64,000 nucleotides of DNA from an uncultured Lachnospiraceae bacterium. GTDB taxonomy: Bacteria > Bacillota > Clostridia > Lachnospirales > Lachnospiraceae. Numbering within the stretch: position 1 is the stretch's first letter; the number at the start of each line of letters is the position of its first letter. Of the stretch, positions 36,222 to 44,429 are shown in pieces. The DNA is taken from NCBI GenBank assembly GCA_910585625.1, contig CAJUFQ010000018.1, positions 6,548-70,547 on the forward strand, given 5' to 3'. The notes under the pieces were generated by a model. That model did not search any database and was not told the DNA's origin. It saw nothing but the letters and a program-made list of their open reading frames with translations. The translations under genes and the position numbers were made by a program.

Positions 36222-36255
36222 ATGCCGCCCAGCTACTTCTTCCAGCTAAGCGGCA
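36217..36255 (-). terminator. Intrinsic terminator of the alpha/beta hydrolase gene
   Basis: On the minus strand TGCCGC-TT-AGCT pairs with AGCT-GG-GCGGCA and is followed by TTTTTTG. It lies 16 bp after the hydrolase stop codon. Confidence 0.8.
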
Positions 36256-36270
36256 GTCCCCCTGACCAAA

Positions 36271-37236
36271 TCAGTCATATTGTTCGAAAAAGCTTAAAAG
36301 TTTTTCTTTATACCGTTCCGGCTCCTCATACGCGCTGCAGAGATGCCTTGCCTCCGACATAATCACGAGTTCCTTGGGAGCCCGGCATAACGAATAGTTG
36401 TATATCGTATTCCCCGGATCCACATAAGTGTCCTTAGCTCCATGGAAAAACAGGACCGGCCTCTGATTCTCTCTCATGGCCTCCGCCGTATCCGCATCCT
36501 TCATATGGAATCCTGCAAAGAGCGCGCAGAACAGATTCAGCCGGAACAGAAGCAGCCCAATCCAGTGCAGATGGAACCAGTTCGCCGCCATATCCTGAAT
36601 CTGGCCCTTCATCGAACGGAATCCACAATCTGAAATCAGGCCCTTCACCTCCCGCGGCAGCTTATACCCGGAAGCCATAAGCACCGAAGCCGCTCCCATG
36701 GATTCCCCATATAGGTATATCGGAAGCTTTTCTTTATTCTGCCGGGCAATATAATAGGCCCACCTTTGCACATCATATTTCTCTTTCGCCCCGAACGTGA
36801 TGCATTCCCCTTCGCTCGCGCCGCAGCACCTCTGATCAATAAACAGCAGATTGCAGCCATTCTCGTGCAGGAAACGGGACGTATACGCAAAGTCCCCGAA
36901 GCCGCTGCCCTTATAACCATGGCTAAGCAAGACAAAACGCTTGGCATCCTCCGCCGGAAGATAGGACGCGTGCAGCGTCAGCCCATCTGCGCTGGTGATA
37001 TAACAGTCCAGCATATCCTGTTGCGCGCACCATGCTTTGCCCTCCTCATATTCTTTCTCAAACTTATGTCTTGGATGATTGACCTTTGTATGGGATAACG
37101 CAAACCATTTCTTCCTTGCCAGCTTTTTGTTGTCTTTGAAGCGGACGGTCATCTCAAAAAAAGACCAGCCAAATGCCATGAATACCGCAAACGCCCCCAG
37201 GGCTGCGCCAAATAATTTTATAATCTTATTTTTCAT
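36271..37236 (-). CDS. Membrane-anchored alpha/beta hydrolase
   Basis: An N-terminal transmembrane helix (LFGAALGAFAVFMAFGW) precedes an alpha/beta-hydrolase fold. The oxyanion region is LLSHGYKGSG, the nucleophile elbow GESMGA has the catalytic Ser, the Asp is in GAKDTYVD, and the His is in EARHLCS. The family includes BEM46-like peptidases and esterases; the substrate is unknown. The frame is open to 37302, but that extension runs into the terminal repeat of the adjacent MITE-like element. I therefore prefer the ATG at 37236, although 37275 is possible. Neither has a strong binding site. Confidence 0.83.
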   Translation of the reverse strand: MKNKIIKLFGAALGAFAVFMAFGWSFFEMTVRFKDNKKLARKKWFALSHTKVNHPRHKFEKEYEEGKAWCAQQDMLDCYITSADGLTLHASYLPAEDAKRFVLLSHGYKGSGFGDFAYTSRFLHENGCNLLFIDQRCCGASEGECITFGAKEKYDVQRWAYYIARQNKEKLPIYLYGESMGAASVLMASGYKLPREVKGLISDCGFRSMKGQIQDMAANWFHLHWIGLLLFRLNLFCALFAGFHMKDADTAEAMRENQRPVLFFHGAKDTYVDPGNTIYNYSLCRAPKELVIMSEARHLCSAYEEPERYKEKLLSFFEQYD

Positions 37237-37273
37237 AATCTGATATCCAACCTCTTTTTCAATAGTATTTGCC

Positions 37274-37471
37274 ATTTGAGTTTCCCCATTATTTAGATTC
37301 ATAGTACCAAAAGGTTTCCATCACAACGTGATGGAAACACTTTGCACAGAAAAGCGCTACGGAAAGCTCGCTTTCCAGACACTTTTTGTGCAAGATGTCT
37401 ATGCTGCCAAAGGCAGCAAAACCTTTTGATACTAAAATATCGGTTATTACAAAAAATGGGGAAACTCAAAT
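37274..37471. mobile_element. MITE-like element, 198 bp, complete
   Basis: Perfect 17-bp terminal inverted repeats (ATTTGAGTTTCCCCATT) bound a 198-bp non-coding element rich in internal palindromes, for example TTTCCATCACAACGTGATGGAAA. A partly matching copy of its left half occurs at 42566-42641, which shows that it is a repeated unit. No clear target duplication was found. It lies between the alpha/beta hydrolase and the promoter of the FtsX exporter. Confidence 0.7.
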
Positions 37472-37523
37472 ATTTCCAAACAGCTCTATTATAATATCCT
37501 TCCCCGAAAAAATCAAATTTTTG

Positions 37524-37552
37524 TTGACTTTCGGCTGCTGCAAGCATATACT
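37524..37552 (+). promoter_or_regulatory. Sigma-A promoter of the FtsX-type exporter
   Basis: TTGACT (37524-37529), 17-bp spacer and TATACT (37547-37552) lie 122 bp before the permease start. The long leader has no obvious regulatory fold. Confidence 0.75.
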
Positions 37553-37673
37553 ATTTTTAACAGTAATAAATTTTCTGTGTAGTTAATAGAAAGGATGTGT
37601 AAATAATTTCCATAATTACCAAGAATGCAAAAACCTTAACAGAATGTACCACAAATTTTTAGGAGGCATACTT

Positions 37674-40600
37674 ATGAGAAAATCTACCGCATTAAAAACA
37701 CTCCTGCGTTCCCCGCTGAAAACGCTTCTGACTTTCCTGCTGATAGCAGCCGCCTCGTTCGCCTTATTTTCACGTGTCACGGATTATGCCGTAACTACAC
37801 GAGAGTCGGCAAAGGCAAAAAGCTTTTACAACGGCGTCGCCGCCCTGGACAACAGTGTCCCGCCTGTTATTTTCTCACGGATAATTGACGGCGTCGAGTG
37901 GCACAGCAGCATCTCCCTGGGTGACAAACCCTGGCCCAGCAACGAACAGATGAAAGAATTCACGTCGCTGCCCGGCATCACGCTGACAGACACAAGATAT
38001 ATGACCGCCGGGCTGATAGGGGATTACAAGCGGCTTCCAGACACCATAAATTCTTACGAGATAGGCGATATGATATTTGAAGCAACTTACGATGGCTATG
38101 AAATGAGAGACAATCCAAACTACATATACCTCTCATTCCATGACATCACCTTACATGCTAGTGAAATTGAATTCACCCCCGACGAATCGCTGGAACTATC
38201 CGCCCTGACTGCAGACGAAACCCCGGATGGGAAAAACCCCTATCCTCAGGCATTTTTTGATAAACTGGAAAAGGGGAGCAGATGTCTTGTCGCTGCCACC
38301 AATTTTGACGGCGACTATGATTTATCCCCTGCAGGCATCCCTAAAGACAAAGCTTTCCGCGTTATAGACGGACTGGGCGACGATTACCTGGAAACGGAAG
38401 AATTCGCACTCTATAAAGAAAACATTGAATCCATCAACCAGGGGCATTACATCTACGATATCGTTTATACTTCAGACATGCGTGCAATCCCGCGCTATAA
38501 TGAACGCACTATGATCATAACCGAAGGACGTCCCCTGACGTCGGAGGATACGGACGCCTGCGTCGTGAGCGAGCTTTTCCTGAAGACGAACAAGCTGGCC
38601 CTAGGTGACAAAATCACAATTGAACTGGGCGACAAGCTGTTCCCTCAAAGCGCATTATTAGGAGCAAAGCCCAGTGGTTCAGAGACAACCTCCAATTACA
38701 TCGATACTGCGGAACTTGAAATTATTGGCGCATATGAAAACCAGGATACGACACATATACAGGATGACGGGTGGAATTACAGCCCCAGCACCGTTTTCGT
38801 GCCGTCTTCCCTTCTGCCTGTCGAAGTGCCAAAAGACTACGAACCTCGGATGGGCGAGTTCAGCGTCTTTATAGAGAACGCGCAAGACATCGATGCGTTC
38901 CATGAAGCGGCTGAACCACTGGTTGCGGAAATGGGACTGGGCTTACGTTTCTCTGACGGAGGCTGGTCAAGTATGAAGAACAACTTCCAGACAGGCTCGC
39001 TGGCTTCATTCCTGTCCGCCATGCTCTATGTCATCGGAGCTGCGCTTGCATTAGTTCTGTCAATATACCTTTATATTGGCAGGAGCCAAAAAACCTATGC
39101 TATCATGCGGACTTTGGGGATACCTGGCAATGCCGCCAGAAATTCGGTTGCCCTGCCCTTGATTTTATTGTCAGTATTGGCCATTCCAGCCGGAGGCGCG
39201 GCCGGGCTCAGTTACGCGTCCCAAACGATTGCCCATGCGCTTGCAGGGATATCAGGCAAAAGCGCTCCCAGCGGCTATGTCTATGTCCTGGATGCAAAGC
39301 TGCCAGTTGACGTAATTATTTTCTGTCTTATTTCGGAGCTTTTGTTTGTCTCAGCGGTCACGCTGGTTTTCCTGCGGAGGATGAAGAAAATCCCCCCGCT
39401 GGAATTGCTGCAGGAAGGTACGCTGCGGGCAGGCGCATCCAAAAGAGACGCTGTATGCGTCACCGATTCCTCCTCTGTTCCGGCTGGAATCAATTTTGCA
39501 AGGATTTACGAAGCGGACAAGATAACGCCGCATGGAAGATATGGCGCGGCACGCCAGGTCGGCGCCTATATCCTGCGCCATATACGGCGCGGTATCGGAA
39601 AAGCAGCAATTTCTTTCATCCTGGCGGCTGTGCTGACAGCCGGGATTGGCATGTTTGTGTTAGCAAGGATTACATTCTCAGACGCTTACCATAACACGCC
39701 CGTGAAAGGCCGGGCAACGGAGTTTGCCTCCTCATCAATGGGAGAATTGGCAAAATCTGACCTGATAAAAGACTTTTACTATTTTAATAAGTTTGCAGTA
39801 CGTGTGAATGATGCTGAACTCCACACCCAGTTGATTGCCACGAACGACCTGAACCGTTACCTGACCGACGAGTACACGATTACTTTCGCCAAAGGGTATG
39901 AAATTTCTGTCCTGAACGGCACCGGCGCGGTGTGCCTGGTAGGAAAAACACTCGCAGACTCATTCGGCATCCAGCCCGGCGAAGAGATAAGTCTCATATC
40001 AGAAAACTTTTATAACAGCATAAAAGAAGTATGCGAAGACCAAGAAGAACAATTCGCGGAAACCATCGCACAGAAAACAGGCACATACAAAGTCGCTGGG
40101 ATTATAGACTCCGGCGAAGAAAATATCAGCTCTAGTATTTTTGCCGGAATGAACGAAAGTCTGGAACAAATTTATGGCAACTCTTTTCCGGTCACATACA
40201 GTGAATTCACTCTGAGCGACAACGATAAGCTGGTCGGGCTGAACAGCCTGCTGGAGGAACTGAAAATGGAAAGCCAGGAAATAAGCGCACCTATGGCCTC
40301 TTTCCACATCGACTCGGAATCGCTTGAGAATATCAAACGAGTCCGCGACTTACTTGCATCACTGTTCCCCATCGCAGTTGCCGCAGCTGTCCTCATTGGG
40401 CTGTTCGGCCCGGGTCTGGTCGTCATGCAGTCAGCCAAGGAAGCCGCCTTCCTGCGTGTCATTGGCGTCACCAAGAAACGTGCCCGCTGCATGTTGGTAT
40501 TGGAACAGATACTGCTGTGCGCCGCCGGGCTGACCCTGGTTGCCGCCGGGCTCGCCTTGTCCAACCCAGGGCTGTTTGCCAGAAGTACGCAGACCCTTGC

Positions 40601-40706
40601 CACATGCTGGATGCTGTATTTCCTTGGATGCATCTGCGGGGCGTCCGCAGCCGCGATACAAGTAACCAGACACCGGATATTAGAACTATTGCAAGTAAAA
40701 GAATAA
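37674..40706 (+). CDS. FtsX-like ABC transporter permease
   Basis: The 1010-residue protein has an N-terminal helix (LLTFLLIAAASFALF), a large extracytoplasmic domain, two groups of C-terminal-type FtsX helices (about 450-590 and 890-1000) and a second periplasmic-type domain between them. This is the MacB-like duplicated architecture. Such permeases move peptides or lipoproteins outward or act as mechanical transmitters with a MacB/LolD-type ATPase. The partner ATPase is encoded 13 bp downstream. AGGAGG lies 7 nt before the ATG at 37674. There is no two-component gene beside it, unlike peptide-sensing Bce systems. Confidence 0.88.
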   Translation: MRKSTALKTLLRSPLKTLLTFLLIAAASFALFSRVTDYAVTTRESAKAKSFYNGVAALDNSVPPVIFSRIIDGVEWHSSISLGDKPWPSNEQMKEFTSLPGITLTDTRYMTAGLIGDYKRLPDTINSYEIGDMIFEATYDGYEMRDNPNYIYLSFHDITLHASEIEFTPDESLELSALTADETPDGKNPYPQAFFDKLEKGSRCLVAATNFDGDYDLSPAGIPKDKAFRVIDGLGDDYLETEEFALYKENIESINQGHYIYDIVYTSDMRAIPRYNERTMIITEGRPLTSEDTDACVVSELFLKTNKLALGDKITIELGDKLFPQSALLGAKPSGSETTSNYIDTAELEIIGAYENQDTTHIQDDGWNYSPSTVFVPSSLLPVEVPKDYEPRMGEFSVFIENAQDIDAFHEAAEPLVAEMGLGLRFSDGGWSSMKNNFQTGSLASFLSAMLYVIGAALALVLSIYLYIGRSQKTYAIMRTLGIPGNAARNSVALPLILLSVLAIPAGGAAGLSYASQTIAHALAGISGKSAPSGYVYVLDAKLPVDVIIFCLISELLFVSAVTLVFLRRMKKIPPLELLQEGTLRAGASKRDAVCVTDSSSVPAGINFARIYEADKITPHGRYGAARQVGAYILRHIRRGIGKAAISFILAAVLTAGIGMFVLARITFSDAYHNTPVKGRATEFASSSMGELAKSDLIKDFYYFNKFAVRVNDAELHTQLIATNDLNRYLTDEYTITFAKGYEISVLNGTGAVCLVGKTLADSFGIQPGEEISLISENFYNSIKEVCEDQEEQFAETIAQKTGTYKVAGIIDSGEENISSSIFAGMNESLEQIYGNSFPVTYSEFTLSDNDKLVGLNSLLEELKMESQEISAPMASFHIDSESLENIKRVRDLLASLFPIAVAAAVLIGLFGPGLVVMQSAKEAAFLRVIGVTKKRARCMLVLEQILLCAAGLTLVAAGLALSNPGLFARSTQTLATCWMLYFLGCICGASAAAIQVTRHRILELLQVKE

Positions 40707-40719
40707 AAGGAGTGAAATT

Positions 40720-41382
40720 ATGGCAACATTATCTTTGGAAAATGTAACGTATAAATACAAGAATGCACAGCGAGCTGCCGTCTCAGGGATTTCCTGCACA
40801 TTTGAAGAGGGGAATGTCTACGCTATCGTGGGCCCGTCCGGATCTGGCAAATCCACGCTTCTCTCCCTGCTCGCCGGTCTTGACCTCCCTACAGAGGGTG
40901 AGGTCGCCTTCGACGGAGACAGCCTGGCCGGGCTGAACCTTGACCGCTACCGCCGTGAAAGCATCTCCATGATATTCCAGGCGTTCCACCTGTTCCCTCT
41001 GATGACCGTCATGGAAAATGTATGTTTCCCTATGGAGCTGTGCGGGATAACACCCAAAGACGCCAGGCCACGGGCGGAAGCCTTACTGGAAGGCGTAGGC
41101 ATCACGAAGGAACAGATGGGGCGGTTCCCTTCAAAGCTCTCAGGAGGAGAAAGGCAGCGCGTAGCGATTGCCAGAAGCCTCGCATCCAACGCGAAAATCA
41201 TACTGGGAGATGAGCCTACCGGAAATCTCGACGGCGCGAACACGCAGAATATCATTGAAATTCTGTACAGCCTCGCACATGAAAAAGGATACTGCGTCAT
41301 CATCGTTACCCATGACATGGAAGTTGCAGAAGCGGCTGACGTTGCTCTTAAGATGAGAGATGGCGAACTGCGGATGGCCTAG
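40720..41382 (+). CDS. ABC transporter ATP-binding protein, MacB/LolD type
   Basis: The 220-residue ATPase is complete: Walker A GPSGSGKST, Q-loop IFQAFHLFP, signature LSGGERQRVAIAR, Walker B IILGDEPTGNLD and the switch His in VTHDMEVA. It forms an operon with the FtsX-type permease just upstream and ends near a shared terminator. Confidence 0.95.
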   Translation: MATLSLENVTYKYKNAQRAAVSGISCTFEEGNVYAIVGPSGSGKSTLLSLLAGLDLPTEGEVAFDGDSLAGLNLDRYRRESISMIFQAFHLFPLMTVMENVCFPMELCGITPKDARPRAEALLEGVGITKEQMGRFPSKLSGGERQRVAIARSLASNAKIILGDEPTGNLDGANTQNIIEILYSLAHEKGYCVIIVTHDMEVAEAADVALKMRDGELRMA

Positions 41383-41440
41383 TGGCTTGTATCATTGATG
41401 ATATGTTTACGGCATGACACGCAGACAGGAAACGGACAGG

Positions 41441-41477
41441 AAAAGCCCGGCAGGAAAGGATATCCCGCCGGGCTTTT
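41441..41477. terminator. Bidirectional intrinsic terminator between convergent genes
   Basis: AAAAGCCCGGC and GCCGGGCTTTT form a perfect 11-bp stem with A and T runs on both sides. It serves the rightward ABC operon and the leftward cysK gene. Confidence 0.85.
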
Positions 41478-41525
41478 CGTTCCTCAGGATCCGGGTGTCA
41501 AACGGTGGCTTTTCACACCCGAATC

Positions 41526-42461
41526 TTACTCAGAAAACAAAGGTGTGGACAGATACCTGTCCCCGGAATCCGGGAGCAGCACGACAATCGTCTTTCCTGC
41601 ATTCTCCGGCCTGCCCGCAAGGACGGACGCCGCCTTCAAAGCCGCACCGGAAGAAATGCCTACCAGGATGCCTTCGCTCACTGCAAACGCCCGTCCCTCC
41701 GCAAAAGCATCCTCATTTTTCACCGTAATGATTTCATCATAAATTTTCGTGTCCAATACTTCCGGCACAAAGCCTGCGCCTATCCCCTGAATCTTATGGA
41801 CGCCCGCCGTCCCCTTGGAGAGGACCGGACTCCCTGCCGGCTCAACAGCTACAACCTTTATGTGCGGATTTTGCTCTTTTAAATATTCCCCGACACCAGT
41901 AATCGTCCCCCCAGTCCCTACTCCTGCGATAAATATATCAATCTTGCCGTCCGTCTGCTCCCAGATTTCCGGCCCCGTGGTCTTCTTGTGCATAGCTGGG
42001 TTTGCCGCGTTCACAAACTGCCCCAATATCACGGAGCCTTCGATTTCCTCCTTCAGCTCCTCTGCCTTGGCAATGGCCCCTTTCATTCCCGCAGCCCCCT
42101 CGGTCAGCACTAATTCCGCACCATAGGCTTTCAAGAGGTTCCGCCTCTCCATGCTCATGGTATCTGGTAAGGTAAGAATTGCCCGGTATCCTTTTGCCGC
42201 GGCAACTGCCGCAAGCCCAATCCCTGTATTGCCGCTCGTAGGCTCAATAATCGTTGCCCCTTCTTGTAAAATTCCTTTTTCTTCTGCATCTTCAATCATT
42301 GCCAACGCGATGCGGTCTTTGACGGAACCCGCCGGATTTAAATATTCGAGCTTTGCAAGAACCTCAGCTCCCGTTATGTCTGCTTTTTTGGCATATCGGC
42401 TTATCCTCAACAACGGCGTCTGCCCAATCAGTTCGAGTGCGCTTTCTTTTATCATTCCCAT
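41526..42461 (-). CDS. cysK: Cysteine synthase (O-acetylserine sulfhydrylase)
   Basis: This 311-residue PLP enzyme has the cofactor Lys48 in AGSVKDRIA, the substrate loop EPTSGNTGIGL and the PLP-phosphate loop GTGGTITG. It makes L-cysteine from O-acetylserine and sulfide in the cytoplasm. It is a single gene with a consensus promoter and a palindrome in its leader, so it is probably controlled by sulfur supply. The start follows AAAGGAG by about seven nt. Confidence 0.94.
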   Translation of the reverse strand: MGMIKESALELIGQTPLLRISRYAKKADITGAEVLAKLEYLNPAGSVKDRIALAMIEDAEEKGILQEGATIIEPTSGNTGIGLAAVAAAKGYRAILTLPDTMSMERRNLLKAYGAELVLTEGAAGMKGAIAKAEELKEEIEGSVILGQFVNAANPAMHKKTTGPEIWEQTDGKIDIFIAGVGTGGTITGVGEYLKEQNPHIKVVAVEPAGSPVLSKGTAGVHKIQGIGAGFVPEVLDTKIYDEIITVKNEDAFAEGRAFAVSEGILVGISSGAALKAASVLAGRPENAGKTIVVLLPDSGDRYLSTPLFSE

Positions 42462-42498
42462 ACATGCAATCTCCTTTCGCTTTTATATTCATACTATT

Positions 42499-42552
42499 CA
42501 TATAGGTTTATATGTTTTCTGCCATTATACACGCTGGAAGCCGGACTGTCAA
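42499..42552 (-). promoter_or_regulatory. cysK promoter with downstream palindrome
   Basis: On the minus strand TTGACA (42547-42552), 17 bp and TATAAT (42524-42529) form a full consensus promoter. CATATA-AACC-TATATG (42499-42514) is a perfect palindrome just after the expected start site and could be an operator for a repressor of the Rrf2/CymR kind; that link is inference. Confidence 0.75.
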
Positions 42553-42565
42553 TATCCCGTCTACT

Positions 42566-42641
42566 TTTGAGTTTCCCCATTATTTCGTTTCATAGTACCA
42601 AAAGTGTGTCCATAACAACGTGATGGAAGCACTTTGCACAG
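42566..42641. mobile_element. Left-half copy of the MITE-like element
   Basis: The sequence matches 37275-37350 closely (TTTGAGTTTCCCCATTATTT, later ACAACGTGATGGAA and CACTTTGCACAG), with scattered substitutions. It then stops, and the right half is missing. It lies 14 bp upstream of the cysK -35 box and 40 bp from the VOC gene stop. It may mark the edge of the segment that carries the VOC and restriction-modification genes. Confidence 0.65.
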
Positions 42642-42680
42642 CCAAATATAGCTGGATTCCGATGCGCGGCCGCTTTTTCA

Positions 42681-43043
42681 TCACATCGGCGTCCCAACCT
42701 CTATGAGGTTTCCGTCAGGGTCATAAAACCTGATAACTTTCTGTCCCCAGGAATGTTCCATCAGCCGCTTTGCATACTGGATGGGTTCATGATAATTGTT
42801 GAGTTTTTCTGCAAATGCTTCGATATCTTTTTCCTCAAAATACAGCTCGCTGGCGTTGTTCCTGGGAATGACTCCCTTACCCAGGAACTTCTCCCATATC
42901 TTTCTATCCTGGAGGACAAGCCCCTCTGTGAGGATAACGTTGCCATCATTGTCAAGAATGACGTCCAGGCCAAATAACTCTTTATAAAATTTGATTGATT
43001 TCTCTATATCCGCAACTGCAATCAGTACGTTTTTCAGCTTCAT
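42681..43043 (-). CDS. VOC superfamily protein (glyoxalase/bleomycin-resistance fold)
   Basis: This 120-residue protein has the paired beta-alpha-beta-beta-beta modules of the VOC fold: VLIAVADIEKSIKFYKELFG at the start and VIRFYDPDGNLIEVG at the end, with a metal-type Glu in the last strand. Members are metal-dependent lyases, dioxygenases or drug-binding proteins. The function here is not evident. It precedes the half MITE copy and follows the DNA methyltransferase by 29 bp. Confidence 0.85.
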   Translation of the reverse strand: MKLKNVLIAVADIEKSIKFYKELFGLDVILDNDGNVILTEGLVLQDRKIWEKFLGKGVIPRNNASELYFEEKDIEAFAEKLNNYHEPIQYAKRLMEHSWGQKVIRFYDPDGNLIEVGTPM

Positions 43044-43072
43044 CCCACTGCCCCTTTCTTCTCTAAGGAAAC

Positions 43073-44281
43073 TTACGCATCACGCTCTTGCTCAAAAATC
43101 AAATTTAACGTCATGCCCATACGCGTCACTAATGATACTACTAACGCATTGCCCATACAGAAATAGCGAAATTTCTGGGGCATCCCCATATCTGTCCAAT
43201 TATCGGAAAAACCTTGTATCCGTTCCGCTTCCAGCGGCGTAATCAATCTTAACCTTCCATTCTGAGGATCTCTTATCACATGGGTACTCCTGTTTAAACT
43301 GGATTCTGAGGTAAGCATAGTCCTCGCAGGCGAATCGATATTATCCGGGAACGCGATTGCCCCCTCGCTGAATATATACTCATGTCCCGTTTTGCTGGTT
43401 CGATTTACCTTCTTTGCTCCTTTCAGATATTCCCACTTAGAAACATCCTCATTTAAAAAGTAGCTCTCCGGCACATTTTCTTCCAGTAAATCTTTCAGCG
43501 GTATAGGCTCTTCATATATAGGTTCCGTCTTTGCCGTATATAGTTTCCCCTCTGTCATGTAACCGGCATTCTCAAATGGAAATGCAAAATTTTCTGACAC
43601 GCTCACAATATCATCATATGGTATTTTCTTTTCTGATACCGCTTCTATCTCCCTGACAGGAAATGTCTGTGCAAAAAAACCATCTTTTTCCAAGATAACC
43701 TTAGGTTCTTGTCCTGCACTTTTCTCCCCATATACCGTATGGTTACGGTAAGCAAAGATAAATACCCTTCTTCGCCTCTGCCCAGCCCCATAATCAGCCG
43801 CGTTAATGACCCGCCACTCCACCGAATAGCCCAAATCGGCAAAACAGGCCAACATCACGCCAAAGTCACGGCCTCTTTGGGAGGCAGGGGATTTCAGCAG
43901 CCTGTCCACATTTTCCAGAAGGACAAACGGGGCGTTCTTTTCCTGGAGCGTATCCCTGATCTGCCACCACAGCACTCCCTTTTTCCCTTCCAGTCCCGTG
44001 GAATCAGAAAGCGGGCGGGCAACAGAATAGTCCTGACATGGAAATCCTCCCACCAGTAAATTGTGATCTGGTATCATACTTTTATCTACTTTCCCAATAT
44101 CTATGCCTGTATATTCATCCACATCCCCCCAATGGGATACATAGCACTCATGCGCCCACTGCGCCTTCCTATTCGGCTCCCATTGTGAAAACCATACGGT
44201 CTGCCAATCTTTCGACGCCCGCTCTAACCCTAACCGGAACCCTCCGACCCCGGCAAACAACTCACAAACTGTTTTTTCCAC
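43073..44281 (-). CDS. DNA (cytosine-5) methyltransferase, type II
   Basis: The 402-residue enzyme has the C5-methyltransferase motifs: I FAGVGGFRLGL, IV GFPCQDYS with catalytic Cys82, VI LLENVDRL, VIII QRRRRVFI and the C-terminal motif X region GNALVVSLV. The start codon is GTG with AAGGAG nine nt upstream. It follows a Sau3AI-like endonuclease gene and would protect the same site, GATC if the endonuclease relation holds. Specificity cannot be read directly from the target-recognition domain. Confidence 0.92.
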   Translation of the reverse strand: MEKTVCELFAGVGGFRLGLERASKDWQTVWFSQWEPNRKAQWAHECYVSHWGDVDEYTGIDIGKVDKSMIPDHNLLVGGFPCQDYSVARPLSDSTGLEGKKGVLWWQIRDTLQEKNAPFVLLENVDRLLKSPASQRGRDFGVMLACFADLGYSVEWRVINAADYGAGQRRRRVFIFAYRNHTVYGEKSAGQEPKVILEKDGFFAQTFPVREIEAVSEKKIPYDDIVSVSENFAFPFENAGYMTEGKLYTAKTEPIYEEPIPLKDLLEENVPESYFLNEDVSKWEYLKGAKKVNRTSKTGHEYIFSEGAIAFPDNIDSPARTMLTSESSLNRSTHVIRDPQNGRLRLITPLEAERIQGFSDNWTDMGMPQKFRYFCMGNALVVSLVTRMGMTLNLIFEQERDA

Positions 44282-44429
44282 GAAAAAAACTCCTTTCCGT
44301 TTCTTATACCCATAAGCGTTTGCGACCTTATTACATAATCAGAATTACATGTACAGTTTCTGCATCTTCCTTAACTATGTACATCCGGCAAAAGCCTGGA
44401 CAGCAGGCACAGATTCCCTTTCCCCATGC

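Noticed and set aside
37237..37302. Longer start for the alpha/beta hydrolase
   Set aside because: The extra residues are encoded partly by the terminal repeat of the MITE-like element, so they are unlikely to be original coding sequence; 37275 cannot be fully excluded.
44282..44429. Gap between endonuclease and methyltransferase genes considered to hold a control protein or toxin gene
   Set aside because: Only very short frames (up to about 17 codons) exist; a string resembling the end of a RelE-type toxin (ETVHVIL) is too short to support.
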